A stretch of DNA of 64,000 nt from Cyclina sinensis. Its lineage: Eukaryota > Mollusca > Bivalvia > Venerida > Veneridae. The notes beneath the pieces were generated by a model. The model had not been told where the DNA came from, made no database searches, and saw only the letters and a list, made by a program, of their open reading frames with translations. The position numbers and the translations under genes were made by a program. Positions 55,067 to 64,000 of the stretch are shown here, piece by piece; within the stretch, counting starts at the first letter, position 1; every line of letters begins with the position of its first letter. The stretch is from contig JAAONU010000009.1 in assembly GCA_012932295.1 (NCBI GenBank), positions 8,101,535 through 8,165,534 of the forward strand, read 5' to 3'.

Positions 55067-56467
55067 GCGTCTCAATAACTTCGATCGAGCGAGTGCTTAC
55101 GACACACTGATTCAAATACGGCCACGTTTTTGGTTTTCTACAAATTTGCGACAAATAGGTAAAAAATAAAGCTTATAAAACAAATTTTATTTTCAGAACA
55201 ATATTCCATGCTTTTGTCAATGCCTTTCTCTTGACGTGATTTTAAAAGATTAAGACTAAATTTTCGTGTGTTTAGACTGTCTTAAATTAGGATTTTATTA
55301 TTCATGTATCAAATAAGTACATGTAGAAGTACATTCTTACTAAAAAGTTTATTGTTTTTTTTTCACATGACATGTTATTTCTGTTTAGAAAAAAGTTCTA
55401 GCAAGTCTTGTTAAGGATAAAAAGTGTTGTTGCATATTATAAAGTATTTTAATACAACAGAGACTTGATGGGCAGTTAAAGTAAAATATGATTTCATTTT
55501 ACTGAATGCTCTCAGTAGATCTTTTAGGTTAATACTCTGCAACACATTAAACACCATCATAATACAGATGGTAATTTCAACATATCCAGTGCCATTGATT
55601 ATTAAAACTGTATTTATATGAATTTTTGGGGATATGAAACCTCATATTAAGTGCAAAATCATGAATAAAAAAAAAGAGTGTATAAAACAAAAATCCGCCC
55701 TCCCTCATATAATTTTGATAAAAATGGCCTGAGAAACTAAACATTATTTTTTTTTAGCCTATATATCTGAAACAAATAGATTGAAAATAAAAGATGTTTA
55801 TTACTGAAAAAGCAAAAAGCAGGGGGAGGAGCGGCCGGGGAACACTGAATGACCAGCAGTCAAATGAAAATGAGCACTCAGACATTATGTCTGTAATTCT
55901 TTTCTTTTTAAACTTTTTAATTATTCTGAACATGTTTTCAAGATTTTCAAGATATGTGCCAGTTAATGTCAGAACAAAAAAAAACAACAACAAACAAATC
56001 AACTATCATGTTTAAGAGAAACAATACGCGCAGACTTTATAACTCTAGAAATGACACAAAAAACCATGTTCGACGTCAACATCTATATTAGGTTTATTGA
56101 CAGTAAATCAGTATGGTAGGTTTTATTTGTCTTAAATTTATTGATTTTACTGGAAACTTTGTCATGTTTTCTATCTTTCATAGATAATAATAATGATGTT
56201 TGTGTTACGCGATTTTCTTTAATTCAGGTAGAGCCTCCATATCAGAAAGATCTTGATTCGAAAACTGTTGCTGTAGTAATAGTCGGCAAGGAATTTGACC
56301 AAAACTAGTTGTTTCTGTGAAGGACTTTAAAATGATTATCAGTTGTAGAATTATGAGTATAACAAATGCCCATTCGGTTGATTTTCAATTCAGTAATATA
56401 ACAAACATCCGAGTTTCTTTTCCCCTTGACGTCAGATATGCATAGTTGAATAAACAGAAGGAAAACA
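55067..56467. other. Region downstream of gene B
   Basis: No coding exon was recognised. No clear AATAAA lies close to the gene B stop. The frames at 55,754-56,015 on both strands lack motifs. Confidence 0.4.
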
Positions 56468-56905
56468 CTATATCACTGAATAAGCGTATTGAAAATGATA
56501 CAACATTACAATTAAAAATACAACTGTAATTAGTGTTACAAGAATAAGGTAAACGTACATTGTCACTTTGTCTAGCAACAAGGCAATTTCCTTCCACGAG
56601 TATTCTTTACTATTGTGCCCTTCTTCAAAATCTTTGCCGACCCAAGCTTCCGTTTTATCTTTCTTTTCTCCATTTTGGTCTTCAATCGAAGTAACTTGAA
56701 TGTTCTTATCCGTGTTCTGTTCGGATATTTTCGTAGATTTCCGACAACAATCGACACAGGCGAGCTTAGATAGAAAAGATGATGCGAATGACTGCATCCT
56801 AACGTGGGACAACTTTGTCAGGGGAGGTCAGGTAGATATCAAGGTAAATAACTGTAAGGAATACAGCAAGCGTCTGTAAGAACAGGATTGATGCTAGGTA
56901 AGTTG
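56468..56905 (-). pseudogene. Gene B last exon: M3 to M4, one-base insertion
   Basis: M3 ([20 protein letters not shown]) is read in one frame up to VVPR and a TAG at 56,799. The rest ([39 protein letters not shown]4, YAYSVI, stop) is in another. One extra base near 56,800 explains the shift. Confidence 0.85.
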
Positions 56906-57634
56906 CTGAAAAGAAATAAATATAAATAATCTCTATAAAAATAAACTGTCTTAAATGCCTGTTTTGCGTTGCGAGACTTCTTGTCATGTGACACGAAATT
57001 ATATGTATTATATGTGTTCCATTTAAAACCTTTCCCTGTTTAACATTTATTGTCATGGAAGTGCCCGTCATTTAATTTGGAATGACTCATTAATCCTTTA
57101 AAGGGGTGTTGAATTGTTGTAATTGCCTGTCAATAGCGGAAAGTGTAGAGCAAGATCAGACTTCACGGATGTGTTGACTGAGCATTGTCTACACTTGTCT
57201 CAAAGACAACTACTATTTCACAGTGGTAATAGGTTTAATGCAGAAAACGCTTAGAAGTAGGGAACGTGAGCGTTTGTCATATGCATAAGATAAAACATCC
57301 GCTTTATAAACAAAAACTGGTAATGTTTTATCTCGTGCGTTCCTAAATTATTTGATACCGTTGTTTGTCACTATTGTTTAGACTATAGTTTATCAAAGAC
57401 ACACACTTTTTTTTATAGATCTTGACAGTTCAGGGATGGGAGAGATCGTCTCTGGTTTGGAAGGTCCACGGTTCTTTTCCCATTAAGAGCACGACGTTAG
57501 TCCTAGGCTGAATACAAACTTGTCTCGAGAGCAATTTAGATAAGCTCCGATACCTTAACCGCAATCAAATCAAAATATAGCAGTATATATAAAACTTAAA
57601 TGATTGAATTGAATAGACTAAGGTCAATGCTTAC

Positions 57635-57771
57635 ATAGGAGACTTGTAGATACCGAAGTCTGCTGGGATGCTCTCTGAAATAAGACCAAGGTACACTGCA
57701 TATGCCAGGAGAATAGTGAGTGCCAAACCAACCCTTTCTCCTGACTCTGGGCTTAGCTTGAATATTGCAAC
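57635..57771 (-). pseudogene. Gene B exon: M2, one-base insertion
   Basis: Identical to gene A in protein through the pore helix ([26 protein letters not shown]). An extra base near 57,663 then shifts the frame into a TAA at the exon end. Length is 137 nt against 136. Confidence 0.85.
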
Positions 57772-58155
57772 CTGTGAAAAATATTGGCATAAAAACGGAG
57801 CATATAATATAGTCAATAAAAAAAACACATTTCCTTTTATAACAAAATTCATATTTGTAACAGACTTTGGTCTTTGCTACATTATCAATAATGATTTATT
57901 TGCAACAAAATATCATATTTGCTACATGAATTTTTCGCCCACAGGTTTCGCTTGTACTTACTTTGAATATTTGAGTAAGGAAAAATAATAGAATTTTGAT
58001 GTCACAATGTGAAACTTTGTGGCTTCTATTTGTAGAGCTTAAAACGTAGAATAACTATTTTGTAGAGCTTAAAATGACTTATCTTTAGAGCTTAAAACGT
58101 AGATTGACTTATTTGTAAAGCTTAAAACGTAGAATGATTATGAAATACTACACAC

Positions 58156-58319
58156 CGTAAGGAATCCCATAAGGAAAACTGGGAAAAGTGTGCTCAGCAT
58201 GTGAAACAGAGGTCGTCTTCTAAATTTTAATGTAAAAATCAGGCGACTGAAACGTTCAAACTCTCTTGTTGTAATGGCGGTTGAATGAGTCTTGGCGATA
58301 AGTTCCCATTCTCCATTTT
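58156..58319 (-). CDS. Gene B exon: loop C and M1
   Basis: 164 nt, intact: [39 protein letters not shown] and STLFPVFLMGFLT, with the donor ACG|GTGTGT. No vicinal cysteines, as in gene A. Confidence 0.9.
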
Positions 58320-58812
58320 CTATTTATAAAACAAGCAACATTTCAAACTTTTGTTAAAATAAAATATTCAGCACTTTTTTGATTGAAAAGGCTTAAAAAT
58401 AGGACCCAAACTTGTATGAAACAATTAAAGTCGAGAAGTGTCTCTTTCTTGAAAGTTTAAACAAACGATTTTCTGTCGTAAAGGTTCTGAATGATGTAAA
58501 CAAAACATTTCGTGTTCAGTAAAACTATAGATATTAATCTTAGCCATGTATATTTATGGGTACTAGCGATTTAAATAAAAAGCAGAGACCAGTTTTGTAC
58601 ATTTAAAGTCCCAAAATTCTCACAATGATAAACAGTTAAGTGGTATTCGACCGTGCGTATTGTCGAGACTGAATGATTCCTAGTAAGCAAACACACTGAC
58701 CTAGATAAACGAAAGATGGTTAGATCTGAAAGACCTCGGCTAAGCAATCTCTAATAAAGCTCTAAAATAATGTATCTTGGTAAGAGAAATTGATCAAAAC
58801 ACACTATCTTAC

Positions 58813-58966
58813 CTTGGTAGAAGGTCGTCAAAATTGCTGTGAGATCGAACTCTAAGGGCTACTTCGTTGGCTGTGTAAGCCCAGGAACTGAGAATGATGT
58901 CACAGGTCTGACTGTCTAATGGCCAGTATGTTATGGTGCTTTCACAGTGAGTGGTGAATATTCCAG
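58813..58966 (-). pseudogene. Gene B exon: Cys loop, one-base insertion
   Basis: Encodes [23 protein letters not shown] and DIILSSWAYTANEVAL. The frame then shifts: the last ~30 bases match gene A (LTTFYQ) only in the next frame. Length is 154 nt against 153 in gene A; the extra base is within 58,848-58,853. Confidence 0.85.
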
Positions 58967-59353
58967 CTTAAAATAAATGTACCAAAATGTAATCATTAAC
59001 CTTTACAAACTGGTATAGAAGTTCATAAATCTACGTATTTTGTTTGCTGTATCAACCGCATTTACACATTTCTGTTTAGTATCTATGTCACAGAAATAAA
59101 TAGCATAATGAAAAAAAAAGCTTGATAAGAATTGTAGAGACAATTGATTTCTTTGGATTTTACTTAGCAAATCTATTTACTCTAAAATAAATAATTTAAG
59201 TTGACTGGATTTTTCTTGTTGGTAAAGCCACTTGCAGTAATTGACCACTAAATTCTATAAAAACCTGCCAAATATTTCCTATAAAAGAGTTTGGCCGATA
59301 CCCGGGTTCGAATCCACTGTATTTTGAACAAGAAGAATAAAAGAAATCGAAAC

Positions 59354-59433
59354 CTGGCATCCATGCAATGACACCAAGACTTTTGATCCTCATTGGAACG
59401 TTTGGTCTTGACAGAACATCAATGTCATCAACT
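59354..59433 (-). CDS. Gene B exon: [16 protein letters not shown] segment
   Basis: 80 nt encoding [20 protein letters not shown] then VIAWMP, with intact splice sites (CTTTCAG; CCAG|GTTTCG). Confidence 0.9.
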
Positions 59434-59899
59434 CTGAAAGAATACTGGATTAATACCCGTACAATATACACTACTTTATCTCATCTAACATATATTTCTA
59501 CGGCATTAGTATAATCTGGAACATGCTATCAATATACGGTCCGAGTTATAATCAAATACGGATTCTGGATGCCAATCAATTCTAACATCAACTCGGCAAG
59601 CTAGATATCAATCCGGTTAAAATTAATCGAAAACACGTTGAAATTAAGAAATAAGAAGATGGTCGTAGATTAGTAAAAGGCAACGAGATACATCTTTTTG
59701 TTTTCTCTAACTTAAGTTTAAGTAGTTTCTGAATTATAACTTCAGTTATAACTTTTTTGTTGTCTTTTACACCCTTTCATATGGAATTCTGTCGTTTCTC
59801 TCAATTAAAGGGAAGGTATATCGGAGGGTTAGTCATTGTGCTTGAACACCAGAGTTGTCCTTCGTAATGATGCTAGAAATATAATCATAATGTCTCTTG

Positions 59900-60705
59900 A
59901 CAAAATTTTACCTCATACATCTTTCTTATTGATTTTTTTACCTCATACTGTTTTCTTATTGATTATTTACCTCATGCAATTTTCTTATTGATTTTTTACC
60001 CCATGCAGTTTTTGCATAGAATTTTTACCTCATGAGGTTGTTTTAGTTTTTGTTTACTACTAGGAGTTTTCGTTTTGTTGTTTTATCTCATGCAGTTTTC
60101 GTAATGATCTCTTTACCTGATGCAATTTTATTGACTTTTTTTACCTCAAGCAATTTTTGCATTGATTTCTTTACCTGATGTGGTTATCGTATTGATTTCT
60201 TTATTTCATACAGATTCATATCGATTTCTTTTCCTCATACAGATTCATATCGATTTCTTTATCTCATGCAGTTTTCGTATTGATTGTTTTACCTCATGCA
60301 CTTTTTCATGTTGATTTTTTTCTCATGAAGTTTTTGCATTGTTTTTCTTTACCTCTTGCAGTGTTTCATTGATTCTTTTACCTCTGGGAGTTTTCGTATT
60401 GATTTTTTTTCACATGCAGTTTTCGTTTAGATTTCTTTACCTCATGCAGATTTTCTCTGATATTTTACCTCTGGAAGTTTTTGTGTTGATTTTTATTTCT
60501 CCTGCAGTTTTTATAATGATATTTACATCGTGCACTTTTCGTTTTGAGGATTCTTCTTTTACCTCATGCTTTATTTGTATCGATTTTTTACCCCATGAAG
60601 AATTCAAACTGACTTTTACCTCTTGCAGTGTTTGTATTTATTTTGTTACTTCATTCAGTTTTCGTATTGAATTTTTTATCTCTTGCTTTTTTTTCTCTCA
60701 TTCAG
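59900..60705 (+). repeat. ~30-bp degenerate minisatellite in gene B intron
   Basis: About 26 diverged units of TTACCTCATGCAGTTTTCGT then ATTGATTTTT. It lies in the intron between exons 59354-59433 and 61165-61277. A 132-codon plus-strand frame through it (60,339-60,737) is a repeat artefact. Confidence 0.85.
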
Positions 60706-61164
60706 ATTTCAAAAAAACGAGAGGTATTATGAGATAGTTGTAGCTTGGATATGTACTGATACAATGTCGACTTATTATTTACCAAAGTTTAGAAACGTTT
60801 TCAAGTTTTTGAAAGAAAGAATAGTTTAAAATGAAAATAACTGTAGTGAAGGTTAAATAATTAAAATATACCATATTAGCTGAAAATTCAGTTATTAGAA
60901 AGACATGCAAATATATACTACGACGTCTTTTGGAAGAGATAAAAAATATGTAAACATACTGGACATTTGATTTAAATAAAGTATGTCAATCGAAATGTAT
61001 TTGTTTCAGTAATGAATTTTGAATAGTTTCTTTTCCAATAATATATATATTTAGTTTTAGCGTGTAATAATATCGGAACAAAAAATGTATGAGGTGACGT
61101 AGTTTATCATAATTAAAACATATAAAAGTCCTAAAGATATAAAGATGTAACTTAATAAACTCAC

Positions 61165-61277
61165 GAGTTCTCGACAATGATAGCCGGCTTCCATATATAT
61201 CTATCATTACTAAATAGAAATATAACATTGTCGTATGTGCTGTTATCAATCCATCGCAGCCTAGAGTCTGGCCATTC
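61165..61277 (-). CDS. Gene B exon: loop D/loop A region
   Basis: 113 nt, TTTTAG acceptor, AACTC|GTGAGT donor, encoding EWPDSRLRWIDNSTYDNVIF and [17 protein letters not shown]. It is the same length and phase as in gene A. Confidence 0.9.
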
Positions 61278-61822
61278 CTAAAAGAGATAAATGCCTTTTT
61301 GTGTCATAAGAGTTTTGTAACGATGTGGTATAAGAACTTCAAAGAGAAATAGGCAGACATTTATAAGTAGATTCTGCTTGATCTGTTTACTGCAAACAGG
61401 AACGTATATAAATCTGACATAATGATGTGGCGTCACTTTTTCGCGGTATGTTTCTCAAAGTAGTATATCGTATCTGTTCTATGCAGGACGTTGAAATTTT
61501 CAGATGTTATTTGTTTAAAAAAGCAAAAAGATCAATTAGAAGAAAAAAACATATATCTTAGTGCTCCTATTTCCGTGTTGTCGTTCATATAAAAGAAATC
61601 AAAGCTTAAATTTGACCCTGAAAGAACTAGTTGACAAATCACGGGGTGCAATTCAAATGCATCTCGGGACAAACAAAAAGTTTCTAAACTAAAAGCAGTC
61701 AGAATGGATTATATATATTTCAGTTACAATATTTAAGCTCGTTGGGTGTGTATTCATGTCAATTTACATCAAAATATTTTCAATGCCTTATTTTTGTCTT
61801 TAGACTTTAGCATCATACTTAC

Positions 61823-61867
61823 AAAATAAAAATACGCCGTGACAGAGAGCTTCTGTTCCTTGATATC
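61823..61867 (-). CDS. Gene B exon: beta-1 strand mini-exon
   Basis: 45 nt encoding [15 protein letters not shown], with TTTCAG acceptor and GTAAGT donor; it differs from gene A in only two of 15 residues. Confidence 0.85.
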
Positions 61868-61877
61868 CTGAAAGTAA

Positions 61878-62214
61878 ATTCAAATTGGTAAGTAATTTGC
61901 CTAACATGTAGGTAAAGAGAACATTTCTGGCATTAATGATTTTCTTTCGTTCTTTCTCAATAAATTTGAAATTGTTTTGTGTCCAAAGACCTTTCGCCTC
62001 TCTAAGCTTACACAACTAACAGAGTGACTCAAAATCCTGACCTTATATATTTCACCTGTGATATCTAAGATATGAATTATAAACCATAGATTTACTTTTG
62101 ATTATTTGCGGAAAGCTCTACTTTTTACCATCTTGCAGACAATATTCAAATCTACGATCTCATCTTCTGGGCATGCATATTTTCTGCCAAATATGTAAAA
62201 ACAGGAAAAAGCAG
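61878..62214. other. Intron or upstream of gene B
   Basis: Searched for an N-terminal exon like gene A 47954-48111; none was seen. Confidence 0.4.
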
Positions 62215-64000
62215 ATACAGAAGAGGACCAGTGGTCCAAGTGTTAACGCCCTGGAGTGCTTGGAGAATCAGTGGTCCAAGTGGTAAGCCCTGGACTGTTT
62301 TGAGGATCAATGGTCCAAGTGGTAAGCCCTGGAGTGCTAGGAGAATCAGTGGTCCAAGTGGTAAGCCCTGGACTGTTTTGAGGATTAATGGTCCAAGTGG
62401 TAAGCCCTGGAGTGCTAGGAGAATCAGTGGTCCAAGTGGTAAGCCCTGGACTGTTTTGAGGATCAATGGTCCAAGTGGTAAGCCCTGGAGTGCTTGGAGA
62501 ATCAGTGGTTCAAGTGGTAAGCCCTGGACTGTTTTGAGGACCAGTGGTCCAAGTGTTAACGCCCTGGAGTGCTTGGAGAATCAGTGGTCCAAGTGGTAAG
62601 CCCTGGACTGTTTTGAGGATCAATGGTCCAAGTGGTAACGCCCTGGAGTGCTTGGAGAACCAGTGGTCCAAGTGGTAACGCCCTGGAGTGCTTGGAGAAT
62701 CAGTGGTCCAAGTGGTAAGCCCTGGACTGTTTTGAGGATCAATGGTCCAAGTGGTAACGCCCTGGACTGCTAGGAGGATCAGTGGTTCAAGTGGTAACGC
62801 CTTGGTCTGCGAAGAGGATCAAATGGTAACGCCTTTGACTGCTAGAAGGAACAGCGATCAAAGTGGTAACGCCTTGGACTGCCAGAAGGACCAGTGGTCA
62901 AATTGGTAACGCCTTGATCTGTAAGAAAACTAGTGGTCCAAGTGGTAACGCCTTGGACTGCTAGGAGGACCAGTGGTCCAAGTGGTAACGCCTTGACCTG
63001 TAAGAAAACTAGTGGTCCAAGTGGTAACGCCTTGATCTGTAAGAAAACTAGTGGTCCAAGTGGTAACGCCTTGATCTGTAAGAAAACTAGTGGTCCAAGT
63101 GGTAACGCCTTGGACTGCTAGGAGGACCAGTGGTTCAAGTGGTAACGCCTTGGACTGTTGGGAGGACCAGTGATTCAAGTGGTAACGCCTTGGACTGCTA
63201 GGAGGACCAGTGGTCCAAGTGGTAACGCCTTCGACTGTTGGGAGGATCAGTGGTCCAAGTGGTAACACCTTGGTCTGCTAAGAGGATCAAATGGTAACGC
63301 CTTTGACTGCTAGAAGGAACAGCGATCAAAGTGGTAACGCCTTGGACTGCCAGAAAGGACCAGTGGTCAAAGTGGTAACGCCTTGATCTGTAAGAAAACT
63401 AGTGGTCCAAGTGGTAACGCCTTGGACTGCTAGGAGAACCAGTGGTTCAAGTGGTAACGCCTTGGACTGCTAGGAGGACCAGTGGTTCAAGTGGTAACGC
63501 CTTGGACTGCTAGGAGGACCAGTGGTTCAAGTGGTAACGCCTTGGACTGCTAGGAGGACCAGTAGTCCAAGTGGTAACGCCTTGGACTTCTAGGAGGACC
63601 AGTGGTTCAAGTAGTAACGCCTTCGACTGCTAGGAGGATCAGTTGTCCAAGTGGTAACGCCTTGGTCTGCTAAGAGGATCAAATGGTAACGCCTTTGACT
63701 GCTAGAAGGAACAGCGATCAAAGTGGTAACGCCTTGATCTGTAAGAAAACTAGTGGTCCAAGTGGTAACGCCTTGGACTGCTAGGAGGAGCAGTGGTTCA
63801 AGTGGTAACGCCTTGGACTGGTAGGAGGACCAGTGGTCCAAGTGGTAACGCCTTGGACTGGTAGGAGGACCAGTGGTCCAAGTGGTAACGCCTTGGACTC
63901 CTAGGAGGACCAGTGGTCCAAGTGGTAACGCCTTGGATTCCTTGGAGGATCAGTGGTCCAAGTAGTAACGCCCTACACTGCTAGAAGGATCAGTGGTCCA
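62215..64000 (+). repeat. ~40-bp minisatellite, about 45 copies, open at window end
   Basis: Unit: AGTGGTCCAAGTGGTAACGC then CTTGGACTGCTAGGAGGACC. The first ~600 bp alternate two unit types (CTGGAGTGCTTGGAGAATC and CTGGACTGTTTTGAGGATC) joined by AAGCCC in a 39-bp form. The later part is the 40-bp form with several variants (TTGATCTGTAAGAAAACT; GATCAAATGGTAACGCCTTT). Within a unit GTCCAAG and CTTGGAC can pair across a nine-base loop. Frames on both strands inside the array are not genes. The array continues beyond the window. Confidence 0.93.

Larger units (their letters stand above)
56468..61867 (-). pseudogene. Nicotinic acetylcholine receptor-like subunit, gene B (partial, three single-base insertions)
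   Basis: Tandem paralogue of gene A, same strand and same intron positions. Exons: 61823-61867, 61165-61277, 59354-59433, 58813-58966, 58156-58319, 57635-57771 and 56468-56905. Four exons are intact, and all splice sites are canonical. Three exons are one base too long relative to gene A: the Cys-loop exon (154 vs 153 nt, extra base near 58,850), the M2 exon (137 vs 136, near 57,663) and the M3-M4 exon (near 56,800). Each breaks the frame, while the sequence on both sides stays highly similar to gene A. The N-terminal exons seen in gene A are not found before 62,215, where a minisatellite begins, so the 5' part is outside the window or lost. It is either a very young pseudogene or a functional gene with sequencing insertions. 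Confidence 0.82.

Noticed and set aside
55870..55890. Small palindrome CAGACAT-T-ATGTCTG
   Set aside because: No flanking direct repeat; a 7-bp arm can occur by chance.
59196..59471. 91-codon minus frame
   Set aside because: Only 59,354-59,433 is a real receptor exon; the rest reads through flanking intron sequence.
62152..63841. Repeat frames on both strands (GPSGKPWS, LPLGPLIL types)
   Set aside because: They come from the 39/40-bp minisatellite; frames exist on both strands and end at unit length changes.
62215..64000. CRISPR-like array
   Set aside because: There are no unique spacers: whole units are tandem copies, the genome is animal, and no cas genes are present.

Overview
This window is eukaryotic genomic DNA from an animal, most likely a bivalve mollusc. 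The evidence is spliced nicotinic-receptor genes of the lophotrochozoan type, several tRNA-headed SINE families, BEL/Pao and CR1/L2/Jockey-type retroelements, and a dense background of AGGTCA-rich tandem repeats ending in GC-rich hairpins of the kind common in bivalve genomes. The species cannot be fixed from sequence alone. There are no operons, no bacterial features and no CRISPR arrays. Most long open frames are accidental or lie in repeats.

Region 1 (1-12,170) is repeat-dominated. It holds a decayed LINE (1-2060), an AGGTCA repeat array (2061-3030), a second decayed LINE with a (GATTA)n tail (3905-5340), a non-autonomous hAT element with an exact 8-bp target duplication (6227-6955), another AGGTCA-type array, and a 2.37-kb element with inverted ends and AAATGGT-rich arms (8335-10702). 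Two short phase-matched exons of an unidentified minus-strand gene lie at 11000-11113 and 11703-11765.

Region 2 (12,176-18,259) is a complete but inactivated BEL/Pao LTR retrotransposon on the minus strand. It has 197-bp LTRs, a 5-bp target duplication (CACAG), a primer binding site, gag with three zinc knuckles, protease, reverse transcriptase, RNase H and integrase. At least two frameshifts and three in-frame TGA codons break it. Copies of one tRNA-derived SINE lie on both sides.

Region 3 (18,260-40,300) is almost gene-free. It contains two copies of one hairpin-ended element with 7 and 3 internal ~145-bp units carrying nuclear-receptor-like DR1 motifs, other hairpin-ended families, a 268-bp MITE, two ultra-short palindromic insertions flanked by direct repeats, a truncated LINE (33,520-35,110) and several SINEs.

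Region 4 (40,300-64,000) carries two tandem minus-strand paralogues of a non-alpha nicotinic acetylcholine receptor (Cys-loop) subunit. Gene A (40,519-48,241) has nine recognisable coding exons, all open, lacking only a confident signal-peptide exon. Gene B (56,468-61,867, 5' part outside or lost) has the same exon boundaries, but three exons each carry one extra base, so it is either a young pseudogene or mis-sequenced. Both would encode cation-channel subunits of the postsynaptic or chemosensory receptor type. Between and around them lie large minisatellites: a 36-bp unit at 52.4-53.9 kb, ~30 bp at 59.9-60.7 kb, and ~40 bp from 62.2 kb to the window edge. Several SINEs and a foldback element 21 bp from a splice donor are also present.
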